A DNA stretch of 6,865 nucleotides from Bacteroidia bacterium (lineage in GTDB: Bacteria > Planctomycetota > Phycisphaerae > Phycisphaerales > SM1A02): the NCBI GenBank assembly GCA_030054235.1, contig JASGCG010000089.1, forward strand, positions 1-6,865, read 5' to 3'. Below, piece after piece: positions 1-5,969 of the stretch (position 1 is its first letter; every line of letters starts with the position of its first letter). Position numbers and translations under genes: made by a program. The notes beneath the pieces were generated by a model. The model was not told where the DNA came from, searched no databases, and worked only from the letters and a program-made list of their open reading frames with translations.

Positions 1-41
1 TGTGGATCTTCCTCTTCCCGCTCTTCTACCTCATCGACTGA
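1..41 (+). CDS. coxC: Cytochrome c oxidase subunit III, C-terminal end (partial)
   Basis: Only the last 12 codons and the TGA stop (39-41) are in the window; the gene begins to the left. The peptide reads WIFLFPLFYLID. This matches the end of the last transmembrane helix of heme-copper oxidase subunit III, which normally follows the YWHFVD motif as VWIFLF-P-YL. The next gene, a subunit IV, starts 4 bases after the stop, which is the usual order in aa3/caa3 operons and supports the call. Subunit III stabilises the catalytic subunit I in the inner membrane. The fragment is too short to prove identity by itself; the assignment combines the peptide pattern with context. Confidence 0.75.
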   Translation, partial: WIFLFPLFYLID

Positions 42-45
42 AACC

Positions 46-480
46 ATGGGACACGCACACACCACCACCGGCCACGGTCACGCAGGCCACGATGGCCAGC
101 CGCTCGTCGGCCACCTCGTCGCCCCGTGGATCCTCTTCGCGACCGGCGGCGCGCTGATCGTGCTGACCGTGATCACGGTTGCGATCCGCTACGTCGACCT
201 GGGCGAGGCGAACCTGCTCGTGGCGCTCGCGATCGCTGGCCTCAAGGCCACGCTCGTGTCGCTGTTCTTCATGCACCTGCGCTGGGACCGCCCGTTCAAC
301 CAGCTGATCTTCCTGAGCGGGATCCTGTTCGTGGTGCTCATGATGGCGTTCTGCCTGATGGACACCAGCCAGTACCGCGAGTCGCAGTACGTCGGCAATC
401 CAGTCGATGTGCAGGCGGTCCTCGACAAGGATGCGCCCAATGCGCCGATCGCGGCGCAGAAGAGCCCTGACCTTCCGTGA
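46..480 (+). CDS. Cytochrome c oxidase subunit IV, prokaryotic COX4 type
   Basis: This 144-residue inner-membrane protein is the small subunit IV of an aa3/caa3 oxidase (CtaF/CoxD-like), thought to help assemble or stabilise the complex. Three hydrophobic helices are visible at about residues 27-48, 55-76 and 86-106. The family hallmark is at residues 67-81: KATLVSLFFMHLRWD. The soluble N-terminus is rich in histidine (H3, H5, H10, H12, H15, H23), and a hydrophilic tail of about 38 residues follows the last helix, somewhat longer than usual. The ATG lies 4 bases after the subunit III stop with no evident Shine-Dalgarno site, so translation is probably coupled to the upstream gene. Family assignment is secure; the gene symbol is not standard. 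Confidence 0.9.
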   Translation: MGHAHTTTGHGHAGHDGQPLVGHLVAPWILFATGGALIVLTVITVAIRYVDLGEANLLVALAIAGLKATLVSLFFMHLRWDRPFNQLIFLSGILFVVLMMAFCLMDTSQYRESQYVGNPVDVQAVLDKDAPNAPIAAQKSPDLP

Positions 481-507
481 CGGTCGGTCACACCCCGTGC
501 AGTTCCT

Positions 508-535
508 CGAGGCGGACCCAAAGCGGTCCGCCTCG
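508..535 (+). terminator. Perfect 11-bp hairpin downstream of subunit IV
   Basis: CGAGGCGGACC (508-518) and its exact reverse complement GGTCCGCCTCG (525-535) flank a 6-base loop, CAAAGC. The hairpin lies 27 bases after the subunit IV stop and 25 bases before the next start. The stem is very GC-rich, but what follows (TCGTTGATG) is not a T-tract, so it is not a classic intrinsic terminator. It may be a partial terminator, an RNA-processing or stability element, or a Rho-assisted end. It could lower expression of the following subunit III-like gene. Confidence 0.5.
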
Positions 536-560
536 TCGTTGATGCCTACCCTCACCCAGC

Positions 561-1169
561 ATGCCCATCAGCGATCCAGCACGAGAGCCCTTTGCGACGC
601 CTCAGGCGCGTTCGAGCGCGGGGCTGCTGGGCATGTGGCTCTTCTTGGTGGTCATCGGCATGGTGTTCGTGGCCACGATGCTCGCGTACCTCGTCGTCCG
701 GCTTGGCACCGGCGATGAGTCCGGTTGGCGCCCAGATGGTTCGCCCGGGCTTCCTCGGGAGTTGATCCTCAGCACCGTGCTCTTGGCGGCATCGAGCTGG
801 ACCATGCAGCGCTCGCTGGCTGCATCGCGATCCAACCATGACGATCGCGCGGTCACGTCGGCTTGGGCGACGTTTGCGCTGGGCTGGGCGTTCGTGGCGG
901 TGCAGGGGCTGAGCTGGAGCCAGATGTGGCGCTCGCTGCCCTTGCAGGACAGCCTGTACGCGTGGACGTTCTACGTGCTCACCGCACTGCATGCGCTGCA
1001 CGTGCTCGGCGGACTGGGCGCGATGTACGTGGTCATCATGCGGGTCGTGCGCTCGCATGATCACCGCGAGGCCGTGCTCGGCCTCACGAAGTGCACGATG
1101 TACTGGCACACGCTGGGCGTGATCTGGATCGCGCTGTACGCCACGCTGTGGGTCGGCTCGTTCGACTGA
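561..1169 (+). CDS. Heme-copper oxidase subunit III-like protein (second, divergent copy)
   Basis: This 202-residue membrane protein has five hydrophobic helices (about 21-47, 67-84, 101-121, 133-161, 177-199), the size and topology of the short CyoC-type subunit III. Family signals include the first helix GLLGMWLFL, the SS pair at 78-79 of helix 2, HALHVLGGL at 144-152 (the HG-HV motif region) and YWHTLGVIW at 181-189. Two usually conserved positions differ. The Asp of the YWHFVD motif is Gly186, and the Glu or Asn usual before the helix 2 LLxxSS motif is Ser71. Since an ordinary subunit III gene ends at base 41, this is a paralogue in the same operon, possibly an accessory or alternative subunit. 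The ATG at 561 has no clear ribosome site. The stop is 9 bases from the end of the convergent DUF3179 gene. Confidence 0.82.
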   Translation: MPISDPAREPFATPQARSSAGLLGMWLFLVVIGMVFVATMLAYLVVRLGTGDESGWRPDGSPGLPRELILSTVLLAASSWTMQRSLAASRSNHDDRAVTSAWATFALGWAFVAVQGLSWSQMWRSLPLQDSLYAWTFYVLTALHALHVLGGLGAMYVVIMRVVRSHDHREAVLGLTKCTMYWHTLGVIWIALYATLWVGSFD

Positions 1170-1171
1170 GC

Positions 1172-1191
1172 GGCCGCGTCAGCGCGGGGCC
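1172..1191. terminator. Small hairpin at the convergent gene ends
   Basis: CCGCG (1174-1178) pairs with CGCGG (1183-1187) around the loop TCAG. Two more G-C pairs form (1172-1173 with 1190-1191) if two G residues bulge. It sits between the stop of the subunit III-like gene (1167-1169) and the end of the DUF3179 gene, whose stop codon is in the loop. It could end transcription from both sides, but it has no T-tract and short GC hairpins are common in such DNA. Confidence 0.25.
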
Positions 1192-2165
1192 TGTGCATCG
1201 AAGCCCTGCAGCGTCGATCGATCGCCGTGGAAGGCATGCCAGGCGAACCACAGGCAGGGCACCTGCACGCCGTCGATGGGCGCGGCCGATGGCGGCGTGA
1301 CGAGCCATGAGCCGTCGGGCTGGAGCGTGGCGACGATGCGTGCCATCGTGGCGGGCTGACCAGCACCGACGGGCGCAGCGCGTGCGACCTCGAACATGGG
1401 CTTGCCCGCGAGCCAGTATCGCTCGTAGCTCGTGGCCTTGATGCGCTTGCGCATCGCGTCGTCGGGCGTCGGCACGGTGGTGTCGGGGTGCGCTGCGAGC
1501 CAGTCCTTCCAAGGCTCGATGCGCACGCCGGCGAGCGGCTCGATGCGCGTGCCGGCCAGCGGGCCGCTCACGGCGCGCAGGCCCAGCTGCGACCAGAGCG
1601 ACGGGACATGGCCTTCGCCGCCGCGGTCATAGAGCAGCAGATTGCAATCGAGCACCAGCCCACTGATCCCGAACGCGATCGTCCTGCCTGCGATGCGCCG
1701 GTCGAAGACGACCGCCGAGTCGCACAGCGGGCTGTAGGTCACCGCGATCGGCACGCCGCCCAGCGTGTCGTGGATGACCTCGTGCACGTTCAGCACGCTC
1801 AGCGGCCATGCGCGCGACTCGCCGCCGAGCGAGAGGCCGACGACGCGGTCAGTGCTCACCACGTACTTCGTGCGCTGCGTGGCGTTCCACTCGGCCATCG
1901 ATGCGCCCGGCATGGTGGTCGTGACTGTGAGCGGCTGCAGGAAATCACGGGGATTGCCGCTGCCGCTGACGACGCCCGGCCCAGCGGCGAGACCCGAGAG
2001 ATCGAAGCCGTAGGTCGCGGGATCGCGGCCGTCACCGAGCGGGCGTTCGCCTGCGAGCAGGCCTGCGAGCGCAAAGCCGAGCACGGCGATGGTGCCGATG
2101 GCGGCGAGCGCGATCGGTATGGCGAGCCCAAGGCCGGCGCGGGTCGGTGTCGGCGCGTCAGGCAT
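1179..2165 (-). CDS. Membrane-anchored DUF3179 domain protein
   Basis: This is a 328-residue protein of unknown biochemical function. One N-terminal helix (about residues 12-38) anchors it or acts as an uncleaved signal, with the rest probably outside the cytoplasm. The DUF3179 domain runs from about residue 72 to 315. Recognisable blocks are SRAWPLSVLNVHEVIHD (117-133), VTYSPLCDSAVVFDR (142-156), FGISGLVLDCNLLLYDR (165-181), SLWSQ (189-193), GPLAGT (201-206), and the closing FAWHAFHGD (307-315). The family often has a cysteine pair in the TYCPLC block; here the first is Ser145 and only Cys148 remains. The start was set at 2165, because it overlaps the ctaB stop by 8 bases (ATGCCTGA) and a weak AAGAGG lies 10 bases upstream; a longer reading would simply run through ctaB in the wrong frame. 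The context suggests co-expression with heme O synthase and a possible link to oxidase assembly, which is inference. Confidence 0.9.
   Translation of the reverse strand: MPDAPTPTRAGLGLAIPIALAAIGTIAVLGFALAGLLAGERPLGDGRDPATYGFDLSGLAAGPGVVSGSGNPRDFLQPLTVTTTMPGASMAEWNATQRTKYVVSTDRVVGLSLGGESRAWPLSVLNVHEVIHDTLGGVPIAVTYSPLCDSAVVFDRRIAGRTIAFGISGLVLDCNLLLYDRGGEGHVPSLWSQLGLRAVSGPLAGTRIEPLAGVRIEPWKDWLAAHPDTTVPTPDDAMRKRIKATSYERYWLAGKPMFEVARAAPVGAGQPATMARIVATLQPDGSWLVTPPSAAPIDGVQVPCLWFAWHAFHGDRSTLQGFDAQAPR
1513..1560 (-). repeat. Two tandem 24-bp copies inside the DUF3179 gene
   Basis: Bases 1513-1536 and 1537-1560 are adjacent 24-bp units identical at 21 of 24 positions. In the protein they give LAGTRIEP followed by LAGVRIEP (residues 203-218). 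The surrounding DUF3179 motif spacing (GPLAGT to the W-x-x-W block) looks close to normal for the family. The repeat may therefore have replaced or converted sequence rather than added a full unit. Confidence 0.7.
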
Positions 2166-3147
2166 CGAGTCGTGGCCTCTTCGCGGGTTCCGGGATCGGC
2201 TCGAGCGGGACGTTGGCTGCGCCTCCGCGCAGCGAGGCCTCGATGGAGACGGCACCCCGATCGATGCACATGGCGCCGAGCACGATGGGCAGGTACGCAA
2301 GGCTCGCGAGGAAGAGCGTGCGCGCCCGGGCGTGGCTGCGTTCCTGCACGAAGCGAAGGGAGAGGACCGCGAGCGCCGATCCAGCGACCACGGCGACCAG
2401 CGCGAACACGAATCCGGCTGCGCCCACGTGCACCCCGAGCAGGGCGATGGGGACCAGCAGCAGGCTGGTGGCCAAGCTCGCGGCTGCCGTGAGCGCGCCA
2501 TCGGGATCTCGCGAGGGCAGCATCGCGAATCCACCGCGCTCGTAGTCGTCGCGGAGCATCCAGGCCAAGGCGAGGAAGTGGGGCATCTGCCAGAGAAAGA
2601 GCACGGCGCCGATCACCCATGCGCCAGCCGTGAGCTCACCCGTGGCGGCTGCCCAGCCGATCATCGGTGGCAGGGCGCCGGTGACGGCGCCGACGATCGT
2701 GTTGAGCGTGGTGTGGCGCTTGAGCGGCGTGTAGATGGCCGCGTAGAGCACGATGTTGCCGACGGCGAGGCCCGCGGCAAGCAGGTTGACGAAGCTCGCC
2801 AGGATTGCGAAACCGGCATAGCCCAGGACGAGGGCCATGACCCACGCGCTCACGCGACGGACCCGGCCGGTGGGGAGCGGCCGCGCCGCCGTGCGCTGCA
2901 TGCGCGCATCGGGTCCTGCCTCAAGCACCTGGTTCAGGATCGCCGCGCTGGCCGCGGCACATGCGGTGCCGAGAACGCACCACCCGAGCACGGCCCACGA
3001 GCGATTCGCCCCCGGCATGGCTCCGGCAACCACGAATCCCGCCGCCGTGGTGAGCACCACGAGGGCGTTGAGCCTGAACTTGGTCAGGTCAGCGAGCGTG
3101 CGCAGCGTGCTGCGACGCGTGGGGTTCTCGGAGCGGCCATCGTCCAT
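2158..3147 (-). CDS. ctaB: Protoheme IX farnesyltransferase (heme O synthase)
   Basis: This UbiA-superfamily prenyltransferase (CtaB/CyoE) converts heme B to heme O by adding a farnesyl group in the inner membrane, the first step towards heme A. At 329 residues it is close to the family length of about 290-320, with an N-terminal tail and a proline-rich C-terminal tail. About nine hydrophobic helices are visible. The first prenyl-diphosphate motif is at 72-90 (N72, E76, D80, M83, R85, T86, R89, P90). The second region has YTPLKRHTTLNTIVG (139-153), WQMPHFLALAW (186-196) and DDY (200-202). The ATG at 3147 was chosen because AGGAG precedes it by 5 bases; GTG at 3183 and ATG at 3162 are in frame but would overlap or crowd the divergent ctaA start. 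It overlaps the next gene, DUF3179, by 8 bases. The symbol cyoE is also used. Confidence 0.95.
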   Translation of the reverse strand: MDDGRSENPTRRSTLRTLADLTKFRLNALVVLTTAAGFVVAGAMPGANRSWAVLGWCVLGTACAAASAAILNQVLEAGPDARMQRTAARPLPTGRVRRVSAWVMALVLGYAGFAILASFVNLLAAGLAVGNIVLYAAIYTPLKRHTTLNTIVGAVTGALPPMIGWAAATGELTAGAWVIGAVLFLWQMPHFLALAWMLRDDYERGGFAMLPSRDPDGALTAAASLATSLLLVPIALLGVHVGAAGFVFALVAVVAGSALAVLSLRFVQERSHARARTLFLASLAYLPIVLGAMCIDRGAVSIEASLRGGAANVPLEPIPEPAKRPRLDA

Positions 3148-3170
3148 GAGCGCTCCTAGCATATGCCTCC
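3148..3170. promoter_or_regulatory. 23-bp divergent gap between ctaB and ctaA with two short palindromes
   Basis: The two start codons are only 23 bases apart. The gap contains GAGCGCTC (3148-3155) and GCATATGC (3159-3166), each a perfect 8-bp palindrome, separated by CTA. It also carries the ctaB ribosome site. There is no room for two complete sigma-70 promoters, so these must extend into the coding regions. Whether the palindromes bind a regulator is unknown; 8-bp palindromes also arise by chance. Confidence 0.35.
3153..3157 (-). promoter_or_regulatory. Shine-Dalgarno site fixing the ctaB start
   Basis: On the minus strand the sequence reads AGGAG-CGCTC-ATG, a five-base anti-16S match with 5-base spacing to the ATG at 3147. 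It is the clearest ribosome site in the window and decides the start over the two in-frame upstream options. Confidence 0.7.
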
Positions 3171-4664
3171 ATGCTCCCTTCACTTGTTGCCCAAGCCGCT
3201 CCTTCAGTGTCGCTCCCGGGGTTCCTTGCGATGTACGCCGGCGCGCTGGCTGCCTTGGCGATCGTGCTGGCGATCTCGGTGCCCGTGCTGCGCACGCTCG
3301 GTGCGGGCCTGGTGCGGGGCGGCGATCTGGCGCTGGGCTTCGGGGCGACGGTCGGCATGTGGACGCTCGGCTACATCGCGATGATGCGGCCGGGGCTGCT
3401 CGCCGGTGAAGCGCTCTTCGCGCTCACGCTGTCAGCGCCGGCCTTCATGGGCTGGCTCGCTGCGCGACGCGGTGCTGCCACACCGTGGAAGGTCGGTGCA
3501 GTCTCGGCGACGGTGAACCTGCTCGTGGTCGGCAGCCTCTTCTCGCGTGATGCCGGCGATGTCTGGCGCGAGGGACTGCTCTGGATCGGCGGCCTCTACG
3601 CCGCGAGCATCACGCTCAGCGTGCTTGGCGGATGGGTCGCTGCCCGCATGGGCGGCATGCTGCGCGTGCCGCAGGCAGGCGATCCGGTCAACCAATTCGC
3701 CACCGTGGCGGCGATCACGGTCTTCCTGCTGCTCATCACGGGCGGACTGGTGACCGGCCTGGAAGAAGGCCTTGCCGTGCCGGATTGGCCCAACACCTTC
3801 GGCCACAACATGCTGCTCTACCCCATCAGCGAGATGAAGGGCGGCGTCTACTACGAGCACGTGCACCGGCTCTTCGGCACGCTCGTGGGTCTGACGACGC
3901 TCGTCCTGGCTGCGCTGGCCTGGGCCAATCGTTCGCCGGTGGCGATCCGATGGGGAGCGACGGCCTTGCTCGCGGCCGTCACGCTGCAGGGGTTGATGGG
4001 CGGCATGCGCGTGACCGGTGCGATCACGCTCTCGCAGGCCAGCGAGGACCTCGCGCCGAGCATCGCCTTTGCGGTCATGCACGGGGTGTTCGGGCAGGCG
4101 GTCTTCGCAGGGCTCTGCGTGCTCGCGGTGGCATCGTGCCCTGCATGGCGGGAGGGCCGGGGCGCCGTCGTGCGCGCAGCGTCGAACCCGGCGGTCGCGT
4201 TGATCGTGATCCTGCTGATGCAGTTGGTGCTCGGTGCGCTCTACCGGCACCTGCAGATTCCGAGCGCCGATGGCGGAGCACCGGCACAGCCCAAGTGGGC
4301 CATGCACGCCCACCTGTCGTGGTCGGTGGTGGCGCTCGCGGCCTGCATCTGGGCTGGCATCAAGGCCATGCGTGCGGGTGCGGCCATCAGTCCATCGACC
4401 GGTGCGCTCGTCAAGGCACCGTGTGCGAGTTCAAGGGGATTGCGCCGCACGGGCGCCGCCCTGCATGGTCTCGTCACCGTGCAGGTGGTGCTGGGGTTCC
4501 TTGCCCTGATCTGGGTGCTCAAGCGCGACAGCGCGGCGATTCCAACGCTTGAGGTCGTGTTCACCACCGCGCACCAGGCCACGGGCGCGTTGCTCTTGGC
4601 GAGCGCAGCGATGGCGTGGGCCTGGTTCCTCACCGTGCCGGCGGAGCGGGCGACGGTGGCGTAG
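3171..4664 (+). CDS. ctaA: Heme A synthase (COX15/CtaA family) with N-terminal membrane extension
   Basis: Heme A synthase oxidises the C8 methyl of heme O to a formyl group, giving heme A for aa3-type oxidases; it acts in the inner membrane after CtaB. The 497-residue product is clearly longer than the usual 300-380. The family core starts near residue 174. It shows GGLVTGLEEGLAVPDWPNTFG (191-211), the EHVHR motif (E229, H232), H304 in MHGVFGQ, H379 and H381 in MHAHLSW, and H468 in TAHQATGA; these fit the conserved Glu and heme-ligand histidines. The cysteine pair of the Bacillus enzyme's first outer loop is absent. Residues 1-170 hold about five extra hydrophobic helices (near 18-40, 52-71, 76-97, 107-122, 136-158) that I do not recognise. 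The ATG at 3171 lacks a clear ribosome site; a stop at 3147-3149 closes the frame upstream. The 3' end overlaps the convergent gene by 35 bp. Confidence 0.92.
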   Translation: MLPSLVAQAAPSVSLPGFLAMYAGALAALAIVLAISVPVLRTLGAGLVRGGDLALGFGATVGMWTLGYIAMMRPGLLAGEALFALTLSAPAFMGWLAARRGAATPWKVGAVSATVNLLVVGSLFSRDAGDVWREGLLWIGGLYAASITLSVLGGWVAARMGGMLRVPQAGDPVNQFATVAAITVFLLLITGGLVTGLEEGLAVPDWPNTFGHNMLLYPISEMKGGVYYEHVHRLFGTLVGLTTLVLAALAWANRSPVAIRWGATALLAAVTLQGLMGGMRVTGAITLSQASEDLAPSIAFAVMHGVFGQAVFAGLCVLAVASCPAWREGRGAVVRAASNPAVALIVILLMQLVLGALYRHLQIPSADGGAPAQPKWAMHAHLSWSVVALAACIWAGIKAMRAGAAISPSTGALVKAPCASSRGLRRTGAALHGLVTVQVVLGFLALIWVLKRDSAAIPTLEVVFTTAHQATGALLLASAAMAWAWFLTVPAERATVA

Positions 4665-5964
4665 GAGCCTTGAGGGCTTCCTCAAGCGCGAGCAGCGCGT
4701 ACGAGCTCACCAGCTCGGGCCTGTCTTCCTGCCACCGGGAGGTGGCGTTGACCCATGATCCGTCGGGCCGCTGCGCCGCCAGCAGGCTCTCGATGAGTTC
4801 GGCGCGCCAGTCGTGGGCCTTGCCCTGGGCATCGACGATCGCGCGCTCGCCATTCACGGCCAGCGCGCGCGCCATGGCGTGCCGGTAGTAGTAGAGGCCC
4901 TGCGTGCCCAAGCCGGGGTTCGCGTCGAAGCCCCAGTGCAGCGCGATCCAGCCGCGGGCAGCCTTCACGCGCGGGTCGTCGGGCGACAGCCCTGCGTAGA
5001 GCAGGCTCTTGAGGCCTGCGTAGGTCATGCTGCCATAGCTGCGGAGCGTGCGCGGCGTGCCGGCGGGAAGCTTCTCGCCGTAGCGGCCTTCTCCCGCGTC
5101 CTCGCTCGCGAAGCTCTCGCCGCCGTTGGCAGGCGTGTAGACGAAGCCGCCGTCGTCGTTGCCGGACTGCGCCCAGGATGACGGATTGGTCGCCTTGAGG
5201 TTCTGCGTGCGCGTGACGAACGCGAGCGCGCGCTGCACGGCAGGGTCGTCCTGGCTGACGCCGGCATCGTGCAAAGCATCAAGAAAGAGTTGAGTATTGG
5301 AAAGATCCGGACGCCCCCAGTTGCCGTAGCCGGCACCGCCGTACCAGTCCTTGGTCGAGGCGAGCCCTTCGGTGTGGTCCCACTGGTTCTGGCGCAGCCA
5401 CTCGACCGTTTGCTCGAGCATCGGCAGTTCATCGGGGCGGTCGAGCGCGGCCAGCCCCATCGCCACCGAGGCCGCGACGTAGTTGCCGAGGCTCCCCTCA
5501 GGATCAGGGACGAATGATCCATTGGGAAAGGCCTGGGCCTTGATGAACGCAAGCGCGCGCGCGACGGCCGCGTCGTGGCTCGCATCGCCCGCCTGCGCAA
5601 ACGCCTTGACGGCGAGGCCCGTGACTGCGGTCGCGGCGGCCTGGCTGGGCTTGGGCTGATCGGTTCCCGCAGCGGCCTTGGCCACCATCCATCCTCCTGC
5701 GGGATCCTGGGATGCGGCCAGCCATGCCAGGCCCCGGCGCAGGGCCGCACGAGCGCGCGCATCCAGGTCTGCTGGCAGGCCGCTCTCGGTGGCCGATGTA
5801 CTGATGCGGTGGATCGGCGCCACGACGGGTCGCGTCGCCGCGGTGGCGGGTGGTGCCAGGCTCGTGATGCGATCAGCCTTGATCCTCGGATCGAGCGGCA
5901 CGCTCGGCTCCTGGTAGGGCGGTTCGGCGACGAGCGCGTGCACAAGCAGGGCAACGATGATCAT
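4630..5964 (-). CDS. Secreted prenyltransferase/squalene-oxidase repeat-fold protein
   Basis: This 444-residue protein has the alpha/alpha-barrel repeat style of squalene-hopene cyclases and prenyltransferase beta subunits. It looks like a large planctomycete family of unknown function rather than a true cyclase. Repeat-like blocks include LAWLAASQDPAGGW (79-92), VEWLRQNQWDH (187-197) and LIESLLAAQRPDGSW (390-404). Other distinctive blocks are WGRPDLSNTQLFLDAL (216-231), YGSMTYAGLKSLLYAGL (310-326) and QGLYYYRHAMARAL (355-368). I see no DxDD catalytic motif, so cyclisation of squalene is not supported. Residues 1-13 form a short hydrophobic signal-like segment. The ATG at 5964 is the simplest start. 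A GTG at 5994 would add basic residues and improve the signal peptide, but it would overlap the divergent gene. A codon patch at 5272-5307 is unusually AT-rich. The 3' end overlaps ctaA by 35 bp. Confidence 0.85.
   Translation of the reverse strand: MIIVALLVHALVAEPPYQEPSVPLDPRIKADRITSLAPPATAATRPVVAPIHRISTSATESGLPADLDARARAALRRGLAWLAASQDPAGGWMVAKAAAGTDQPKPSQAAATAVTGLAVKAFAQAGDASHDAAVARALAFIKAQAFPNGSFVPDPEGSLGNYVAASVAMGLAALDRPDELPMLEQTVEWLRQNQWDHTEGLASTKDWYGGAGYGNWGRPDLSNTQLFLDALHDAGVSQDDPAVQRALAFVTRTQNLKATNPSSWAQSGNDDGGFVYTPANGGESFASEDAGEGRYGEKLPAGTPRTLRSYGSMTYAGLKSLLYAGLSPDDPRVKAARGWIALHWGFDANPGLGTQGLYYYRHAMARALAVNGERAIVDAQGKAHDWRAELIESLLAAQRPDGSWVNATSRWQEDRPELVSSYALLALEEALKAPTPPSPAPPAR
4669..4686 (+). 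terminator. Perfect 7-bp hairpin just after the ctaA stop
   Basis: CTTGAGG (4669-4675) and CCTCAAG (4680-4686) flank the 4-base loop GCTT, starting 4 bases after the ctaA stop codon. The position fits an end-of-transcript hairpin for ctaA. No T-tract follows, and the bases also encode the last residues of the convergent gene, so the symmetry may be incidental. Confidence 0.3.
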
Positions 5965-5969
5965 GACGT

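Noticed and set aside
31..555. Minus-strand open frame of 174 codons opposite subunit IV
   Set aside because: It has a highly charged, low-complexity translation rich in His, Arg, Asp and Glu, as expected for the reverse of hydrophobic membrane-protein codons.
1170..1177. GCGGCCGC palindrome between convergent genes
   Set aside because: An 8-bp GC-only palindrome is expected by chance in DNA this rich in G and C, and no repeated partner was seen.
1488..2492. Plus-strand open frame of 334 codons across DUF3179
   Set aside because: It is Arg- and Ala-rich with no motif or hydrophobic core and is antisense to a recognisable DUF3179 domain.
2166..2534. Upstream extension of the DUF3179 protein to 451 residues
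   Set aside because: The extra 123 residues are an out-of-frame reading of the end of ctaB, rich in Ser, Arg and Cys. The ATG at 2165 gives a standard overlap and an immediate membrane anchor.
2089..3159. Long plus-strand open frame of 356 codons opposite heme O synthase
   Set aside because: The translation is low in hydrophobic residues, rich in Arg, Gly and Ala, and has no family motif. The opposite strand has full CtaB motifs and a good ribosome site, so this is a shadow of GC-rich coding DNA.
3158..3163. TATGCT as a -10 element for ctaB on the minus strand
   Set aside because: A start about 6 bases downstream would remove the AGGAG ribosome site that marks the ctaB start, so the two readings conflict.
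3432..4313. Minus-strand open frame of 293 codons opposite ctaA
   Set aside because: It has a charged, motif-free translation antisense to the conserved heme A synthase core; a shadow.
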